Of a DNA stretch of 64,000 nt, positions 43,838 through 51,896 are shown one piece after another (position 1 is the first letter of the stretch; each line of letters opens with the position of its first letter). Made by a program: the position numbers and the translations under genes. Where the stretch lies: NCBI RefSeq assembly GCF_017355915.2, contig NZ_JAFEUV020000004.1:372001-436000 (forward strand). Reading direction: 5' to 3'. The stretch is from Telluribacter roseus (GTDB taxonomy: Bacteria; Bacteroidota; Bacteroidia; Cytophagales; Spirosomataceae). The notes beneath the pieces are model-generated. The model ran no database searches. It had not been told where the DNA came from and saw only the letters and a list, made by a program, of their open reading frames with translations.

Positions 43838-44296
43838 CTACTGCCTGTGCGCCTGAGCAGCGAGCTGACTGAGGTGGTGCTTCAGATGAGCCAGGTAGTC
43901 TTCGGCCAGGAATAGCATGGTATGCTCTTCCGCCAGATCTTTCCCGACGTTGCAGGTCTTGTAGTAGTGGTCGGGCGGCATGACCCGAAGTACCCGGCAT
44001 AGGTGATTGTTCAGCACTTCCCACAGGAGCAGCAGGGCTTCGGTAGGGTAGTGCTCGTAATCCTGAAGGCGTACCCACGCATCCTGGTTATAGATGATCC
44101 GGGGAGTAGTTTCGTACTGGCTTCTGACAAACCGCAGGATGTTGTTCTGGGCAGAGTCTGCCAGATGTCCCATGATTTCTTTTTTACTCCACTTCATGGG
44201 CGAATCCTTGAAGCTCCAGTCCTCTTCGGGGATGGCGCGCAGCACTGGTAAGGCACCCCGTACAGTCTGCTCTATATTATGTATAACCTCATTCAT
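43838..44296 (-). CDS. DinB-family (YfiT-like) protein
   Basis: A 152-residue four-helix bundle of the DinB/DinB_2 superfamily. The conserved 'WSKKEIMGHLADSAQNNILRF' helix carries the first histidine; two more are in the C-terminal 'EDYLAHLKHHLSQLAAQ' helix, completing the usual three-His metal site. Members are thought to be metal-dependent transferases, some acting on bacillithiol-like thiols. The 5' end faces a 377-base gap. No partner gene is adjacent on the same strand. Confidence 0.86.
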   Translation of the reverse strand: MNEVIHNIEQTVRGALPVLRAIPEEDWSFKDSPMKWSKKEIMGHLADSAQNNILRFVRSQYETTPRIIYNQDAWVRLQDYEHYPTEALLLLWEVLNNHLCRVLRVMPPDHYYKTCNVGKDLAEEHTMLFLAEDYLAHLKHHLSQLAAQAHRQ

Positions 44297-44397
44297 TGTA
44301 CATCAAAATAGACGGAAACTAGACAATAAAGGCCTTTCTCTTGATATTTTACGATCTAATCTAATAAATGTTAAATAATTGTAGGGGTAGATTCTAC

Positions 44398-44602
44398 TAC
44401 TTTACGTCTCATATAGCAAAGGCAAGCTTCTGCCAGGAGCTTTTGCCTGAAAAGTTTTAGCTGTGTCAATAGTCAATTTCTACTAAATTGTAGTACTATA
44501 TATGACGACACAGTTACTTTCTAGCTGAGTATTACTGCAAGTAGAATTTTTGTTTTCATAGGTTGGAAAAGCCAGTTGTGTTCGATCATAGCTGGCTTTT
44601 TT
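44398..44602 (+). ncRNA. Candidate small RNA with terminator
   Basis: A + strand segment of about 200 bases with no open frame shows, in order, a hairpin AGGCAAGCT/AGC-TTTT-GCCT (44420-44448), a two-level hairpin CTGTGTC (44461-44467)/GACACAG (44507-44513) enclosing CAATTT/AAATTG (44474-44490), and a terminator (44567-44602). There is no + strand gene upstream that needs this terminator. A weak TACTTTAC at 44398-44405 with a TTG about 17 bases earlier could be the promoter. Start is uncertain; candidate only. Confidence 0.35.
44567..44602 (+). terminator. Intrinsic terminator without a + strand gene upstream
   Basis: Arms AAAAGCCAG (44567-44575) and CTGGCTTTT (44592-44600) then TT. The T-run is on the + strand, although the neighbouring coding gene ending here lies on the minus strand. 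Confidence 0.75.
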
Positions 44603-44642
44603 GTGCATTATAGGCACGTTGCTGTATATTCATTTTATTAAA

Positions 44643-44667
44643 AAAGCCGGGTATTACACCCGGCTTT
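44643..44667 (-). terminator. Intrinsic terminator after the collagen-like lipoprotein
   Basis: Perfect 10-base arms AAAGCCGGGT (44643-44652) and ACCCGGCTTT (44658-44667), loop ATTAC, with As on the left that give Ts on the minus strand. Seven bases past the stop codon at 44674. Confidence 0.9.
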
Positions 44668-44673
44668 GTGGTA

Positions 44674-45270
44674 TCAGAGCTGCTTACTTCTGGCTTTGAA
44701 TTTCTTTATCTGACTTTCGTTGATCTGGTAATGCTTTTTCACCTCCTCGTAGTTAGACAGGTCAACCCCTTGCTTGCGAAGGTTACGGGCAAAGTCAGCC
44801 GGAATAATGACCACCCGGAAGGTTTGGTTCTGGGTCCACTGAGCACCCAGCGTCGACAGGTTAAACTGGGCGTCCATAAAGACACTTACATCCAGGAAGG
44901 AGTGATCAAAGTTGTACTGCATAATACCCTGTTGCATCAGAATTGTCTGGGGGAGCAGGCGCCATACAGCTATGGGACCTGATTCATCCTCTAGTTCTTC
45001 CCACAGCCGGTATACCAGTACGGCATCTGTTTCGAACACCTCGACTTCTTCGGGCGGAAAGTCGAAGTAGATGCGATACTCGTTTCCACTATTGAAAGAT
45101 CCTTCGAAATCAAAAACGGTACTTACAACATTGACTCCGTTCTGACCAGCGGGACCAGCCGGCCCCTGTGGACCTTGCGGTCCGGGTACTCCTTGGGGAC
45201 CTTCGGGTCCTTCACAGCCCATAAACAGGACAGAAGTTGACAAAAGGAGAGAAAAAAATAGTTTTTTCAT
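44674..45270 (-). CDS. Lipoprotein with short collagen-like Gly-X-Y repeat
   Basis: A 198-residue lipoprotein starting at the ATG at 45268-45270 (MKKLFFSLLL); an upstream ATG at 45300 would put ten extra residues before the signal peptide. The lipobox is FMGC (C19). Directly after the lipid anchor come about eight Gly-X-Y triplets (GPEGPQGVPGPQGPQGPAG...), a collagen-like stalk. The rest is a small beta-rich domain ('YRIYFDFPPEEVEVF', 'FDHSFLDVSVFMDAQF') and a basic tail 'QIKKFKARSKQL'. Similar proteins are widespread in Bacteroidota; the function is unknown, perhaps presentation of a head domain away from the membrane. Confidence 0.83.
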   Translation of the reverse strand: MKKLFFSLLLSTSVLFMGCEGPEGPQGVPGPQGPQGPAGPAGQNGVNVVSTVFDFEGSFNSGNEYRIYFDFPPEEVEVFETDAVLVYRLWEELEDESGPIAVWRLLPQTILMQQGIMQYNFDHSFLDVSVFMDAQFNLSTLGAQWTQNQTFRVVIIPADFARNLRKQGVDLSNYEEVKKHYQINESQIKKFKARSKQL

Positions 45271-45413
45271 GAGAGAATGAGTTATGGATATGAATCGCAT
45301 TTACCCTATATCTACTCGATTACTATATAATATGTTTTATAGTTGAACATTAATATAAAGCACTGGTTTAGTAGTGGAAATAAATCTTCAACTTTCACCT
45401 CTATTACAGTCTC

Positions 45414-45836
45414 ATGATCAACCGAAAAGCTACCGCCGTCTGGAACGGCACCGGAAAAGAAGGAAAAGGAGTAGTAAGTACCCAAAGTACCGTACTTGAA
45501 AACACGCAGTATTCATTCAACACCCGTTTTGCCGAGGGCAAAGGTACCAACCCTGAGGAGCTGGTCGCGGCGGCTCACGCGGGCTGCTTTGCCATGAAGC
45601 TGAGCTTTGACCTGAATGCGGCGGGTTTTACAGCGGATGAGATTAACGCTACTGCTACCGTTACCCTGGACCCATCGCAGGGTGCTGTTACCAAGAGCCA
45701 TCTGGTAGTAAAGGCTCGGATTCCGGAAATAGATGAAAACCAATTCAGAGAGCTGGCCGAAGGCGCCAAGCAGGGCTGTCCTATATCCAAGCTGCTCAAC
45801 GCTGAGCTGACGCTGGATGCTCAGCTGATGTCATAA
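45414..45836 (+). CDS. OsmC-family thiol peroxidase
   Basis: A 140-residue OsmC/Ohr-family enzyme. The two redox cysteines are present: C58 in 'AAHAGCFAM' and C122 in 'KQGCPISK', with the family strand 'LENTQYSFNTRFAEGKGTNPEELVAAAHAG' before the first. It closest matches OsmC, which reduces organic hydroperoxides in the cytoplasm. It ends 23 bases before a terminator shared with the gamma-glutamyltransferase gene and stands alone. Confidence 0.93.
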   Translation: MINRKATAVWNGTGKEGKGVVSTQSTVLENTQYSFNTRFAEGKGTNPEELVAAAHAGCFAMKLSFDLNAAGFTADEINATATVTLDPSQGAVTKSHLVVKARIPEIDENQFRELAEGAKQGCPISKLLNAELTLDAQLMS

Positions 45837-45859
45837 CGCAGGCTGTCATTGCCAAGTAA

Positions 45860-45884
45860 AAAGGCCCGCACTCTGCGGGCCTTT
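45860..45884. terminator. Bidirectional intrinsic terminator
   Basis: Perfect 11-base arms AAAGGCCCGCA (45860-45870) and TGCGGGCCTTT (45874-45884), loop CTC, between converging osmC-like and gamma-glutamyltransferase genes. Confidence 0.92.
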
Positions 45885-45913
45885 CTTGTTAAAGTCATGG
45901 ACAATTCAGAAGA

Positions 45914-47602
45914 TCAGTACCCTGAGGCTTGTCCGTCTTTGCGGGCGTCGGAACCACCATAGTATACCTTGCCATCGTACCGGATGGCTTGGTAGCCGCC
46001 AAAGAACCCGAAATCAAACTGTACCACGTGCCCCCGTCGCATCAGCTCACGGATGGTCTCATACGAAAAGCCTGATTCCATGGCCAGGGTACCTACGGTA
46101 GTGGCGCGTCCCTGAGCCGGAAAGGTACCGTGGTGGTTGATGCGGGGCGCATCACCGGCCTCCTGCAGATCCATGCCGAAGTCGATCATATTGGTCAGTA
46201 CCTGTACGTGGCCCTGCGCCTGCATATCACCTCCCAGTACTCCAAAGCTGAGGTAGGGTTGGCCGTTGCGAGTGACGAAGCCGGGTATGATGGTGTGGAA
46301 GGGGCGCTTGCCGGGGGCATAGCCATTGATATGCTGGTCCTGTAGCTCAAATCCACTGCCGCGGTTGTGCAGGACAAACCCCACTCCCGGAGGTACTTCA
46401 AAAGATCCAAACACGAAGGCGTTGCTCTGGATCAGCGACACCATGTTGCCTTCCTGGTCAGCGGTAGTGAGGTATACCGTATGCTGTGGCCCCGGCTTAC
46501 CGGCCTGAAACACGCCTGCCCGTTCTTTATTGATCAGCTTACGGCGCTCAGCAGCGTACTCCTTCGAAATGAGCGTTTGGGTAGGAAGGCTGGAAAAAGC
46601 CGGATCACCGTAGTAGGTAGCCATGTCTTCAAAGGCCAGCTTTTTGGCTTCGGTCAGCAGGTGGAGGTGTTCAGCGCTACCAAAACCGGCCGCTTTCAGA
46701 TCAAAGCCTTCGAGTATATTGAGCATCTGCAGCACGGCTATACCCTGTCCGTTGGGCGGAAGTTCCCATACATCGTACCCCCGGTAGTTGGTCGAAACGG
46801 GCTCTACCCACTCGGAGGTATGCCGCGCCAGATCCTCGGCGGAGAGAAATCCGCCTTCCTTCCGGACGTGGTCCGCGATGGCTTTGGCAATAGTACCTTT
46901 GTAAAAAGCGTCCCGGCCCCCCTTGCTTATGGCTTCCAGCGTACGGGCCAGATCAGGGTTTTTGAAAAGCTCCCCTTTAACCGGAAACTTCCCGTTGGGC
47001 ATGTACACCTGCCGGAAGGAGGCGCGTTTGTCCAGGGCTTCTTTTTGGGCGTCGTAGGTAATGCGCATCCAGTCGGCTACCTCGGCCGTCACAGGTGCTC
47101 CTTCGCGGGCGTAGGTAATAGTGGGGGAAAGCAGGGCCGACATGGGCAGCTTGCCAAACCGCCCGTGGAGCTGGAACCAGCCGTCCACGCAGCCGGGCAC
47201 CGTAACGGCTAGCGGACCCCGGATGGGTACCTGTTTGAGCCCCTTTTCCTGAAAGTGGGCTGCCGTGAGTGCCTGGGGCGACCGACCGCTGGCGTTTAGT
47301 CCAAAGAGCTTCTTTTGCTTTGCATCCCACACAATAGCAAACAGATCACCGCCCGGACCGCACATGGCCGGATCGGTCAGAGCCAGCATGGCGTTGATGG
47401 CAATGGCCGCGTCAACGGCGCTGCCGCCTTTCTTCAGAATGTCAATACCTATCTGATTGGCAAGCGGATTGCTCGAGGCTACCATGCCGTGGGGAGCGAT
47501 TACCTCCGAGCGCGTGGCAAAGCTACGGCCCGAGAGGCGGTCCTGAGCCTGAGAAATAAGGGATACTAAAAGGATAGAAACTACTACGATTGCTTTTTTC
47601 AT
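45914..47602 (-). CDS. Exported gamma-glutamyltransferase family protein
   Basis: A 562-residue gamma-glutamyltranspeptidase with a Sec signal peptide ending near 'SQAQD'. The autocleavage threonine that becomes the N-terminus of the small subunit is T375, in the order H-T-V-Y-L-T-T-A-D-x-x-G-N-M-V-S, aligned with T-T-H-Y-S-V-V-D of well-studied enzymes; the second residue is Val instead of Thr. 'AMCGPGGDLFAIVWD', 'NGQGIAVLQMLNILEGFD' and the C-terminal 'SFGVLGGDMQAQGHVQVL' are conserved. It hydrolyses or transfers the glutamyl group of glutathione and related peptides in the periplasm. Close to YwrD-like members. Monocistronic. Confidence 0.9.
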   Translation of the reverse strand: MKKAIVVVSILLVSLISQAQDRLSGRSFATRSEVIAPHGMVASSNPLANQIGIDILKKGGSAVDAAIAINAMLALTDPAMCGPGGDLFAIVWDAKQKKLFGLNASGRSPQALTAAHFQEKGLKQVPIRGPLAVTVPGCVDGWFQLHGRFGKLPMSALLSPTITYAREGAPVTAEVADWMRITYDAQKEALDKRASFRQVYMPNGKFPVKGELFKNPDLARTLEAISKGGRDAFYKGTIAKAIADHVRKEGGFLSAEDLARHTSEWVEPVSTNYRGYDVWELPPNGQGIAVLQMLNILEGFDLKAAGFGSAEHLHLLTEAKKLAFEDMATYYGDPAFSSLPTQTLISKEYAAERRKLINKERAGVFQAGKPGPQHTVYLTTADQEGNMVSLIQSNAFVFGSFEVPPGVGFVLHNRGSGFELQDQHINGYAPGKRPFHTIIPGFVTRNGQPYLSFGVLGGDMQAQGHVQVLTNMIDFGMDLQEAGDAPRINHHGTFPAQGRATTVGTLAMESGFSYETIRELMRRGHVVQFDFGFFGGYQAIRYDGKVYYGGSDARKDGQASGY

Positions 47603-47718
47603 GTAATGCTTAATACCTGTAGAAATGCCGGATTGATACCAGCAGAAGTACCCAAAGCCGGTATTTTACTGCCATGTGGTACTCTTTCCTGCTTTCCAGG
47701 TGTATCAGCATTCCTCTT

Positions 47719-50700
47719 TCAGGCATTTACAGGTACCTCTATGGGCAGGTACATCGTAAAGGTAGCCCCTTTGCCTTCTACCCCGGTAGCTGTGATATAC
47801 CCACCGTGATTTTCGACTATTTTCTTACAGATAGCCAGACCGATGCCGGTACCGTTGTACTTCTGGCGGTCGTTGAGGCGCTGAAAGATCGTAAAGATTT
47901 TATCCACGTATTCCTGCGAGAAACCAATGCCGTTGTCTTCAATGGTAAGTTCGGTATAGTGGCCCTCAGCTTGCCGGGGAAGTAGGGTGGTTTGATCGGG
48001 TGAGGTAATGGTACGGGCACTTATTCTGATGACAGGTGGGCGTTCGGAAAATTTAAGGGCATTGCTGATCAGGTTGTAGAATAGCTGGTTGAGCTGAACG
48101 GGTACTCCCATGATCGTAGGCAGTGGCGAGCAGAAGAGCTGCGCATTTTTCTGCCGGATAAGTACCTCAAAGTCGCCCAGGACATTTTCCAGTACCTGAT
48201 TCAGATTGACCGGCTCAAAGTACTGTTCGGCTTTGTTGACCCGTGAGTAGTTGAGCAGGTCCTTGATCAGGATGGACATGCGCTGAGCTGAGGCGTTGAT
48301 CTTCTGCAGGTAGCTGGCAGCGTCGAAATTAGGATCTTTCATCTTGGCCAGTACCATGTCCGAAAAGGTCTGGATCTTACGCAGGGGCTCCTGCAGGTCG
48401 TGACTGGACACGTAGGCAAACTGCTCGAGTTCCTGATTGGTCCTCTTTAGCTCCTGGTTTTTCTTTTCCAGCTCGGCCGTTCTTTCCCTCACTTTCTTTT
48501 CCAGTTCCTGAGCACTGGTCTGGGCCAGTTGTCGCGCCCTTACCAGGTCAGTTATTTCGTGACCTACCGTCATGATACCCGTTACCTTTCCCGTTTCGTC
48601 ACGTAGGGGTTCGTAGACAAACTGGGCAAAGATGGTTTCCAGGGTACCGTTACGTCGGAGAGTAACGGGCGATTCGGCGGTGACGAAGCGTTGGCCCTCG
48701 CTATATACATGATTGGCTATGCCTTCAAGGGCAGTACCCCGTAACTCCGGGAATACTTCCATAGCCGGTTTATTTAAGACATCCGCGGCAGTTTTGTCCC
48801 ATATTTCCAGCGCACGCTCGTTGGCCAGCTCAATCACATGATCGGGCCCCCGGGTGATAGAAACCGCCATGGGTACCTGCATGAAGAGATTACGAAGCTG
48901 CGTTTCGTTATGGTTGCGAACGCGGGCAATCTTGATCTGGGATTTGATTTTACTGAGTAGTTCCTTTCCCGAAAATGGCTTCACCAGGTAGTCGTCGGCT
49001 CCGGCATCCAGGCCATCAATGCGGGCTTCTTCGCCGGCACGGGCCGATAGTAATATAACTGGTATGCGAGCCGTGTCAGGCTTTTTCTTGAGCTGGATTA
49101 GCAGTTCCTTGCCGTCCATGACGGGCATCATCACATCGCTGATGATCAGGTCCGGTATGCGGCGGGCTATCCGATCCAAAGCCGACCTGCCGTTGGCCGC
49201 CGTGCGTACCAGAAAGTGGGGCTCGAGCAGCCGCTGCAGGTAGGCGCGCATATCGTAGTTGTCATCCACGATCAGGATATTTGTCTCCTTATCCAGCTGG
49301 GCCAGGCTATCAGCTTCGGTGGCAAAGCCCTGATCAGGTGCCATCCATTTATGATTGGATGTTTCATTTTCCAAAAGCGGCTCTACCTCCTGCACAAAAG
49401 CCCGCAGCAGGTAAGACCCCTCGGCCTGCACCGGTTGCTCCGATACCTGCTCTGCTGGTAAGTGGGCCTTTCCCAGCGGAATGGATACCGTGAAGGTACT
49501 GCCCTGTCCCCTGGTACTTTGTACCTGTATTTGTCCCTGATGCAGCTTGACCAGCTCATGGACCATCGACAGGCCTATTCCGGTACCTTCGTGGGTACGT
49601 CCTACCGTAGTAGGTACCCGGTGAAACCGCTCAAACATACGCGGTAACTCCTCCTTAGGTATACCTACGCCCGTATCCTGCACGCTGAGCACCGCCCAGT
49701 CGCCTTCCCGTTTCAGGCTTACCTGTATACTGCCTTTCAGCGTATACTTATAGGCGTTGGATAGTAGGTTGAGGACAATCTTCTCCCACATTTCACGATC
49801 CACGTACGCGGGGCAGCCCAGCGACTCACATTCTACTGTAAACTGCAGGCCTGCCTTTTCGATAATGGTGCGAAAACCACTGGTCAGGTCTTTGGTCAGG
49901 GCTCCCAGATTGACCGGAACATAGTGCGCCTGTACTCTGCCGGCTTCCAGCCGGCTGAATTCAAGCAGGCTGTTGACTAACTTCTGGAGGCGTAACGCAT
50001 TGCGATGGGTAGCTTCCAGATTTTGTGATATCTGTGGCGGCAGTTCTTCGGCCTGGCTTAGTATCTCTTCCAGTGGCCCCAGGATCAGGGTCAGTGGAGT
50101 ACGAAACTCGTGGCTGACGTTACTGAAAAAGGCTGTCTTGACCTTGTCAATCTCAGTAAGAGCTTCGGCCCGCTGCCGCTCTTCTTCGTACGCTCGGGCG
50201 TTGATAAAGGCAGTAGAAATATGACTCGCTATGGACTCGATGAACCCCTGGTACTCCTTGTCAAGCTCCCGGCGTGAACTTATACCGGCAATGACAAAGC
50301 CCGACAGACCGGAAGATGCCAGCTTCACGGGAACCAGGAGCGCTTCATTGATCGGCTCCGGCCACACCCCTTCGGGTATTTTGCCAAAGCGGACGGACAG
50401 ATCGCTCAGATATTTGGACTGACCTTTTTTGAGTACCTCCGAAAGCGGCCATACCTGGTCTTCTTCTCCTTCCAGGAGTGAAAGTGTTTTGGGGCTTATC
50501 TCTTCACTTAGTGGGATTCCGGTCGATGCAATCAGATGAGCTTCCTGTTGAAATCCTGATTTCTCTCCCAACCTGTACAGCAGAAAAAAGGGCAGGTCTT
50601 TGTCTGAACCTTTGAGAGCTTTAACTACCAGCTTTCCGACCTCATTCACCGACCGGCATTTGTTCGTACTTTCAACCAGCGACTGCAGTATGTGGGTACG

Positions 50701-51192
50701 ACGCTCGCTGATCACACGGTAGGTAGTTTCTATAACAGCGTTAAAAATCCCTTCTACCGAGCCCCCTTCGCCCCTGATGGGAGAAAAGGTGTAGTCAAAG
50801 TAGCACTCTTCGGTGTAGCCATTCCGCTGCATCGGTAGCAGTTCGTCTTTAGAACGGGTAGCCTCACCGGTCTTTATTACATTCTCAAACATAGGACCGA
50901 TGGTGTCCCACAGCTCCGGCCATACTTGCCGGCCTGGCCGCCCCAGCGCCCAGGGATGCTTATTACCCGGTATGGGACTCCATGCATCATTGTATAAAAG
51001 CGTTAGTTCCCTTCCCCAGTACAACGCAATCGGGAAACTCGAACCCAGACAGATACTGAGGGCGGATCGTAAGCTCTGGGGCCAGCAATCCACTTCACCA
51101 AGGGGTGTCTTGCTCCAGTCCATGGAGCGAATGAGCTCACCTAATTCACCACCGCCTGACAGGAATTGATACGTAACTTCAGCCTGTTTCAT
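47719..51192 (-). CDS. Hybrid histidine kinase with two kinase modules and an internal receiver
   Basis: A 1157-residue cytoplasmic signalling protein. Order of domains: PAS-like (about 20-160), GAF-like (about 165-340), HisKA with H361 in 'SHEFRTPLTL', HATPase ('ANAYKYTLKG' and 'VQDTGVGIPKEELPRMFERF'), receiver with phospho-acceptor D686 in 'LIISDVMMPVMDG' and 'VKPFSG' lysine region, PAS (about 760-880), a coiled-coil of about 35 residues, a second HisKA with H931 in 'SSHDLQEPLRK' and a second HATPase ('SNALKFSERPPVI', 'IEDNGIGFSQEY'). There are no membrane segments and no DNA-binding output. The input signal is unknown. No receiver gene is adjacent. Confidence 0.9.
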   Translation of the reverse strand: MKQAEVTYQFLSGGGELGELIRSMDWSKTPLGEVDCWPQSLRSALSICLGSSFPIALYWGRELTLLYNDAWSPIPGNKHPWALGRPGRQVWPELWDTIGPMFENVIKTGEATRSKDELLPMQRNGYTEECYFDYTFSPIRGEGGSVEGIFNAVIETTYRVISERRTHILQSLVESTNKCRSVNEVGKLVVKALKGSDKDLPFFLLYRLGEKSGFQQEAHLIASTGIPLSEEISPKTLSLLEGEEDQVWPLSEVLKKGQSKYLSDLSVRFGKIPEGVWPEPINEALLVPVKLASSGLSGFVIAGISSRRELDKEYQGFIESIASHISTAFINARAYEEERQRAEALTEIDKVKTAFFSNVSHEFRTPLTLILGPLEEILSQAEELPPQISQNLEATHRNALRLQKLVNSLLEFSRLEAGRVQAHYVPVNLGALTKDLTSGFRTIIEKAGLQFTVECESLGCPAYVDREMWEKIVLNLLSNAYKYTLKGSIQVSLKREGDWAVLSVQDTGVGIPKEELPRMFERFHRVPTTVGRTHEGTGIGLSMVHELVKLHQGQIQVQSTRGQGSTFTVSIPLGKAHLPAEQVSEQPVQAEGSYLLRAFVQEVEPLLENETSNHKWMAPDQGFATEADSLAQLDKETNILIVDDNYDMRAYLQRLLEPHFLVRTAANGRSALDRIARRIPDLIISDVMMPVMDGKELLIQLKKKPDTARIPVILLSARAGEEARIDGLDAGADDYLVKPFSGKELLSKIKSQIKIARVRNHNETQLRNLFMQVPMAVSITRGPDHVIELANERALEIWDKTAADVLNKPAMEVFPELRGTALEGIANHVYSEGQRFVTAESPVTLRRNGTLETIFAQFVYEPLRDETGKVTGIMTVGHEITDLVRARQLAQTSAQELEKKVRERTAELEKKNQELKRTNQELEQFAYVSSHDLQEPLRKIQTFSDMVLAKMKDPNFDAASYLQKINASAQRMSILIKDLLNYSRVNKAEQYFEPVNLNQVLENVLGDFEVLIRQKNAQLFCSPLPTIMGVPVQLNQLFYNLISNALKFSERPPVIRISARTITSPDQTTLLPRQAEGHYTELTIEDNGIGFSQEYVDKIFTIFQRLNDRQKYNGTGIGLAICKKIVENHGGYITATGVEGKGATFTMYLPIEVPVNA

Positions 51193-51344
51193 ACTATGAA
51201 CTGCGTAAGGATATAGAACTGGACATGGGACGCAGTACCAGGCATACCGGCTACTACATCAGGGCAAAGGACTCAAGAAATGCTTTATAGAGAAGGGGTT
51301 CTAAATTAAGGTAATTAGCTGTAATTAAAAAAAACAGAAATGGA

Positions 51345-51800
51345 TTAGATACATACACCCCTACGGACTTCGCTCCACCGGGTTTTAGTCATTTCGTAGC
51401 GTACTTCCCCATTGGGTTGGGTACCCGCTTTGACCCAGCCCGCCTTTTCGTAAAAAGCATCCGCCCGCGAGCCGGGTTCAGTACCCAGCCATAGTCTATC
51501 AATGGGCTGCCCGAAACTCCAGTCGAGCATCAGGTCGTGCAGCCTCCGTCCAATGCCCTTTTTCTCGTACGCCGGATCGACAAATAAGGCCCAGATGTTG
51601 CGGTGCTTCATGTCGACTATACTGAATCCTACGAGCCGTCCGTCTGCTTCACAAATCCATCCCTTGCCGCCATTGTGGAGGATAGTCAGGTAATGAGCTT
51701 CCGTAACCAGGCTCGGGTCAGACAGCTGGTTTTCCCTGACGGCAAGTCGGACAACCATCATAGCGGGGAAGTCGGAAGGAAGAGCTTCGCGGTAGTGCAT
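51345..51800 (-). CDS. GNAT-family N-acetyltransferase
   Basis: A 151-residue acetyltransferase. The start is set at the ATG at 51798-51800 (MHYREALPSDF); the longer frame opens with TTG. GNAT motif A is 'IWALFVDPAYEKKGIGRRLHDLMLDW', which binds acetyl-CoA, followed by 'LWLGTEPGSRADAFYEKAGWVKAG' (motif B). The acceptor is unknown. It stands 96 bases downstream of the phosphodiesterase gene, separated by a terminator. Confidence 0.9.
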   Translation of the reverse strand: MHYREALPSDFPAMMVVRLAVRENQLSDPSLVTEAHYLTILHNGGKGWICEADGRLVGFSIVDMKHRNIWALFVDPAYEKKGIGRRLHDLMLDWSFGQPIDRLWLGTEPGSRADAFYEKAGWVKAGTQPNGEVRYEMTKTRWSEVRRGVCI

Positions 51801-51829
51801 AGGGCTTACGAGCAAAAGTCAAAAACAAA

Positions 51830-51854
51830 TAAAGGAAGCCCGAAGCTTCCTTTA
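51830..51854 (-). terminator. Intrinsic terminator after the phosphodiesterase gene
   Basis: Perfect 10-base arms TAAAGGAAGC (51830-51839) and GCTTCCTTTA (51845-51854), then on the minus strand a T-rich tail. Lies 43 bases past the stop at 51897. Confidence 0.8.
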
Positions 51855-51896
51855 CCTGTAAATATGTATAAAGAAAATGGTGATGTGACTGAATGT

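Larger units (their letters stand above)
44297..44673. other. Gap between divergent/collagen-like genes, holding hairpins and two terminators
   Basis: No coding frame of any quality. Contains AT-rich promoter-like sequence (44340-44400), a set of stacked hairpins on the + strand ending in a terminator at 44567-44602, and the terminator of the collagen-like lipoprotein gene at 44643-44667. See the ncRNA candidate. Confidence 0.6.
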
